64,000 bases of DNA from Bacteroidales bacterium (GTDB taxonomy: Bacteria; Bacteroidota; Bacteroidia; Bacteroidales; F082), in NCBI GenBank assembly GCA_021647205.1, contig JAKIVD010000015.1:1-64000 (forward strand), written 5' to 3'. Under the pieces are notes generated by a model. It was given only the letters and a program-made list of their open reading frames with translations, ran no database searches and was not told where the DNA came from. Shown here one piece after another: positions 61,668-64,000 of this stretch (position 1 is the first letter of the stretch; every line of letters starts with the position of its first letter). The position numbers and the translations under genes were made by a program.

Positions 61668-62555
61668 TTATCCCAGCACATTGAACAAGGCCCCCATTTC
61701 TTCGGAACGGGCAGTGTCTCCGGCCTCTTTGTAAGCAAATTCCAGTTCCATAATCAGGCGGCCGATAAAAGTCAGTTTGCTACAGGGAAGGAAATATTCG
61801 TCGCGGCTTTCCATTTTTAGTTTCCTGATGAACAACGACACCTCGTTGGCAGTGAAAATAGCCCCCTTGTTCATGGCATTGATATAAAAAAGCACATCGT
61901 CCCTGTTATAATGCCCGGAGGTTTTTACCGGAAGCGAATCATCGAGATAAGTGAGGATAAAATGCTGCGGGAGGTTCACCCCGAAGACAGGGATATTCAG
62001 GCTTTGTGCAACATAAGCATATAAAATCCCGAGGGAAAGTGCATTTCCTTTTTTGGTGTCCAGCAGTTCGTTCAGGAAATAAGAATTCAGCTTGGACTTC
62101 CGAGAATCTGGTACACTACGGAAACCATAAACGTCGTAGAAAATATGGTTGAGCACTTTTATTTTTTCCAGTGCTGTCAGCTCATCATTCATTTCGAGCC
62201 AGGCATCTTTTTTCAGCCTTTCCATTTGCTCCAAATACTTTTCTGCATCAAAACCGGGATACCTGAAGCGCGTAATCAGCACAAAAGCTTCCAGTAGATC
62301 CTGCTGTTTCGATTGTTTCCAGTCGTACAATTCGTGGTACACATCGTTAAAACGGATGTCGCCAATCAGGCCTTCAAGGCGTTGGGTCTGTTCATCTGAA
62401 AATGAATTCATCCAGGCATCTTCAAGCAGCGGAATGGCCACTTTGCCGTAACCTGTAATTTTTTCACGGATGGTAGCAAATATCTCTTCGCTGGGCTCAT
62501 CAATCATGCTGACCAGTGCGTTGAGTTCCTTTGCCGAATCTTTTGCAGGCATCAT
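61668..62555 (-). CDS. Transglutaminase-like superfamily protein (Transglut_core2)
   Basis: A 295-residue protein of the SirB1/Transglut_core2 type. The family region (about 90-240) includes FDAEKYLEQMERLKKDAW, LNHIFYDVYGFRSV, TKKGNALSLGILYAYVAQSLNIPVFGV and LPQHFILTYLDD. The typical nucleophilic Cys of transglutaminases is replaced around GNALSLGILY, as in most Transglut_core2 members, so protease-like activity is not expected. The N-terminal part is helical. A second ATG one codon downstream is equally good. It converges with the efflux operon, 216 nt away, and the palindromic repeat lies upstream. Confidence 0.85.
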   Translation of the reverse strand: MMPAKDSAKELNALVSMIDEPSEEIFATIREKITGYGKVAIPLLEDAWMNSFSDEQTQRLEGLIGDIRFNDVYHELYDWKQSKQQDLLEAFVLITRFRYPGFDAEKYLEQMERLKKDAWLEMNDELTALEKIKVLNHIFYDVYGFRSVPDSRKSKLNSYFLNELLDTKKGNALSLGILYAYVAQSLNIPVFGVNLPQHFILTYLDDSLPVKTSGHYNRDDVLFYINAMNKGAIFTANEVSLFIRKLKMESRDEYFLPCSKLTFIGRLIMELEFAYKEAGDTARSEEMGALFNVLG

Positions 62556-62670
62556 TCAATCAGAATTGGATGCAGTAAAAATACATCAAGAGTACATGCC
62601 AAAATAAAAGGAAACGATTATTTAATCACAATGCTTTGTTGAAAAATGACCTGCGCCCGGCCTTCCGTGT

Positions 62671-62842
62671 ACAATCCCGATTGCTATCGTGACCGGTATG
62701 ACCTTCCAGCGTGCGAAGCTCCTGGAAGAGTCGGGATTGTGAAGTTGAAAGTCCTTCCTGCAGATCCCAATAACTATCGGGATCTGGCAATGTAAGGAAT
62801 GCTCTTAAAACAACTCTTCCAGGTCTTGCAGACGCTGGAAGG
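62671..62842. repeat. Cluster of intergenic palindromic repeats
   Basis: The gap between the transglutaminase-like and tyrS genes (62556-62887) holds nested palindromes. An outer perfect 10-bp repeat (ACAATCCCGA at 62671 and TCGGGATTGT at 62731) encloses a 30-nt hairpin unit (62701-62730) whose arms are CTTCCAG and CTGGAAG. A second copy of that unit lies inverted at about 62813-62842, identical in the arms and different in the loop. Between them is CAGATCCC (62761) paired with GGGATCTG (62779). The layout resembles REP/MITE-like intergenic elements; no coding frame is present. Confidence 0.7.
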
Positions 62843-62887
62843 TTGTTTTCTTTGTTAGAAGACTGTGAACTGCCGACATCAAATCCC

Positions 62888-64000
62888 CTACCCCACCCTC
62901 ACCAAAAAGTAATTTTTTTTCCCTTTTTGCACAAGGATATATTTGTCGTTCAGCAGGTCGTTCGGGCCAATCTGATAATCGTCCTTTATTTTTTGCTTGT
63001 TGATGGAAACGGCATTGTCTTTTAACATGCGGCGGGCTTCGCCATTCGATTTGAAGGCGCCGACTTTGGCCGAAAGAAAATCGAGAATCCCGATACCGGC
63101 CTCAAATTCTTCCCGTGAAATCTCCGATTGCGGCACACCCTCAAAAACAGAAAGCAAAACTGAGGATGACAGTTTGCGTAAGGTATCGGTTGTACCTTTC
63201 CCGAACAAAATAGCCGAGGCTTCAACTGCCATTTCATAATCTGCCACAGAGTGCACCCTTATGGTGACATCCTTTGCCAGGGCCTTTTGAAGAAGTCGCA
63301 AATGCGGGGCTTCATCATGCTCTTTTTCAAGCGCTTCAATTTCCTGCCTTCCCAACAAAGTAAACAACCTGATCCACTTTTTGGCATCTTCATCCGAGGC
63401 ATTCAACCAGTATTGGTAGAATTTATACGGGGAAGTCCTTTCAGCATCGAGCCAGATATTTCCGCCTTCGCTTTTACCAAATTTACTGCCATCTGCTTTG
63501 GTAATCAACGGACAGGTGAGGGCAAACGCATTGGTCTCTTTTTGTTCGTCGGCAAAAAACTTACGACGAATCAGTTCGGTTCCCGTTACAATATTTCCCC
63601 ATTGGTCAGAGCCACCCAATTGCAGTTTGCAGTTTTTATTTTTATAGAGCCAGTAAAAATCGTAGCCCTGTACCAACTGGTAGCTAAACTCGGTAAACGA
63701 CATCCCGCTGTCGAGCCGTTTTTTCACCGATTCTTTCGACATCATATAATTTACCGTGATGTGTTTGCCCACATCGCGGATGAAATCCAGGAAAGAAAAA
63801 TCTTTGAACCAGTCGAAATTATTGACAACCTCCGCTTTGTTTTCCCCGCTTTCAAAGTTGAGAAATTTCATCAGTTGCTGTTTCTGCGATTGGAGGTTGT
63901 GGTTGATGTCTTCGACCGAGAGCAGCTTTCTTTCTTCGGTTTTTCCTGAGGGATCGCCCACCCTGCCTGTGGCGCCACCAACCAGCACAAAGGGCTTGTG
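62888..64000 (-). CDS. tyrS: Tyrosyl-tRNA synthetase, 5' end beyond window (partial)
   Basis: The C-terminal 370 or so residues of a class Ic tyrosyl-tRNA synthetase; the reading frame stays open through base 64000, so the N-terminal 50-60 residues lie outside. Landmarks: [20 protein letters not shown] at the window edge, [26 protein letters not shown] (tyrosine and tRNA binding), the KMSKS-equivalent KFGKSEGG, and a C-terminal S4-type RNA-binding domain ([22 protein letters not shown]). It charges tRNA-Tyr with tyrosine in the cytoplasm. The apparent GTG start at 63988 is an artefact of the cut. It lies upstream of the palindromic repeat. Confidence 0.95.
   Translation of the reverse strand, partial: HKPFVLVGGATGRVGDPSGKTEERKLLSVEDINHNLQSQKQQLMKFLNFESGENKAEVVNNFDWFKDFSFLDFIRDVGKHITVNYMMSKESVKKRLDSGMSFTEFSYQLVQGYDFYWLYKNKNCKLQLGGSDQWGNIVTGTELIRRKFFADEQKETNAFALTCPLITKADGSKFGKSEGGNIWLDAERTSPYKFYQYWLNASDEDAKKWIRLFTLLGRQEIEALEKEHDEAPHLRLLQKALAKDVTIRVHSVADYEMAVEASAILFGKGTTDTLRKLSSSVLLSVFEGVPQSEISREEFEAGIGILDFLSAKVGAFKSNGEARRMLKDNAVSINKQKIKDDYQIGPNDLLNDKYILVQKGKKNYFLVRVG

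Noticed and set aside
61433-61738. Minus-strand open frame of 101 codons with two hydrophobic stretches
   Set aside because: It overlaps the ends of both flanking genes, has no signal or family motif, and most of it lies in the convergent gap; a shadow or decayed fragment is more likely.
63251-63949. Long plus-strand open frame (232 codons) antisense to tyrS
   Set aside because: It lies wholly within the tyrosyl-tRNA synthetase gene, whose motifs are unmistakable.
1-64000. tRNA, rRNA, CRISPR array or insertion sequence
   Set aside because: No cloverleaf-like sequence, repeat-spacer pattern or transposase-like protein was seen in any intergenic gap; small RNAs cannot be excluded by eye.

Overview
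The window reads as chromosomal DNA of a Bacteroidota bacterium, probably a marine or sediment member near the Marinilabiliales/Prolixibacteraceae. This placement is an inference from gene content. The support is: three giant secreted proteins with type A C-terminal sorting domains of the type IX secretion system (T9SS), Bacteroidota-type promoters (TTTG/TTG, about 19-20 nt, then TAnnTTTG), weak Shine-Dalgarno sequences, DUF5686 and SdiA-regulated families, and a sphingolipid pathway. No phage, insertion sequence, CRISPR array, rRNA or tRNA was found.

Layout. 1-4.4 kb (minus): a methyltransferase, an orphan LuxR-type response regulator and a T9SS-exported PKD protein. 4.6-13.6 kb (plus): a tight polysaccharide cluster with an ABC exporter (Wzm/Wzt type), five sulfotransferase domains in five genes (one fused to a glycosyltransferase) and two more glycosyltransferases; it looks like a locus for a sulfated surface glycan. 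13.7-17.8 kb (minus): GT2, DUF2304, a TMTC-like GT-C/TPR protein and a methyltransferase, a probable polyprenyl-phosphate-sugar dependent glycosylation module. 17.9-22.1 kb (minus): patatin, a pyruvate-kinase-like protein lacking the C domain, and an HD hydrolase fused to a Pycsar-effector-type membrane domain.

22.1-38.4 kb (minus) is one nearly gapless run of 13 genes and the most striking part of the window. It carries a full set for making inositol phosphorylceramide: a CDP-alcohol phosphatidyltransferase (PI-phosphate synthase), myo-inositol-phosphate synthase, a PgpA-like phosphatase, serine palmitoyltransferase, a GNAT-type bacterial ceramide synthase, a ceramide reductase-like dehydrogenase and an AUR1-like PAP2 transferase. 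Interleaved are GtrA, DUF5686 and DUF4833 proteins, and the run continues into a membrane class III cyclase with altered active-site residues, an SdiA-regulated beta-propeller and a phosphoesterase/outer-membrane-barrel fusion. Upstream and co-oriented (38.5-47.3 kb) are an LpxR-like lipid A deacylase, an MMPL/RND lipid-type exporter, an outer-membrane lipoprotein-sorting protein, a DUF1302-like barrel, small exported proteins, a cupin and a TetR regulator with a palindromic operator candidate. Together these suggest a lipid synthesis-and-export neighbourhood for an inositol sphingolipid outer membrane.

47.9-55.2 kb: a SnoaL-like lipoprotein and two T9SS proteins, one a paralog of the 1.5-4.4 kb protein. 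55.3-61.5 kb: a cold-shock protein with a clear promoter and terminator, then a CzcA-type metal efflux pump fused to its TolC-like channel, and its membrane-fusion lipoprotein. 61.7-64 kb (minus): a transglutaminase-like protein, an intergenic palindromic repeat, and tyrosyl-tRNA synthetase cut by the window end.
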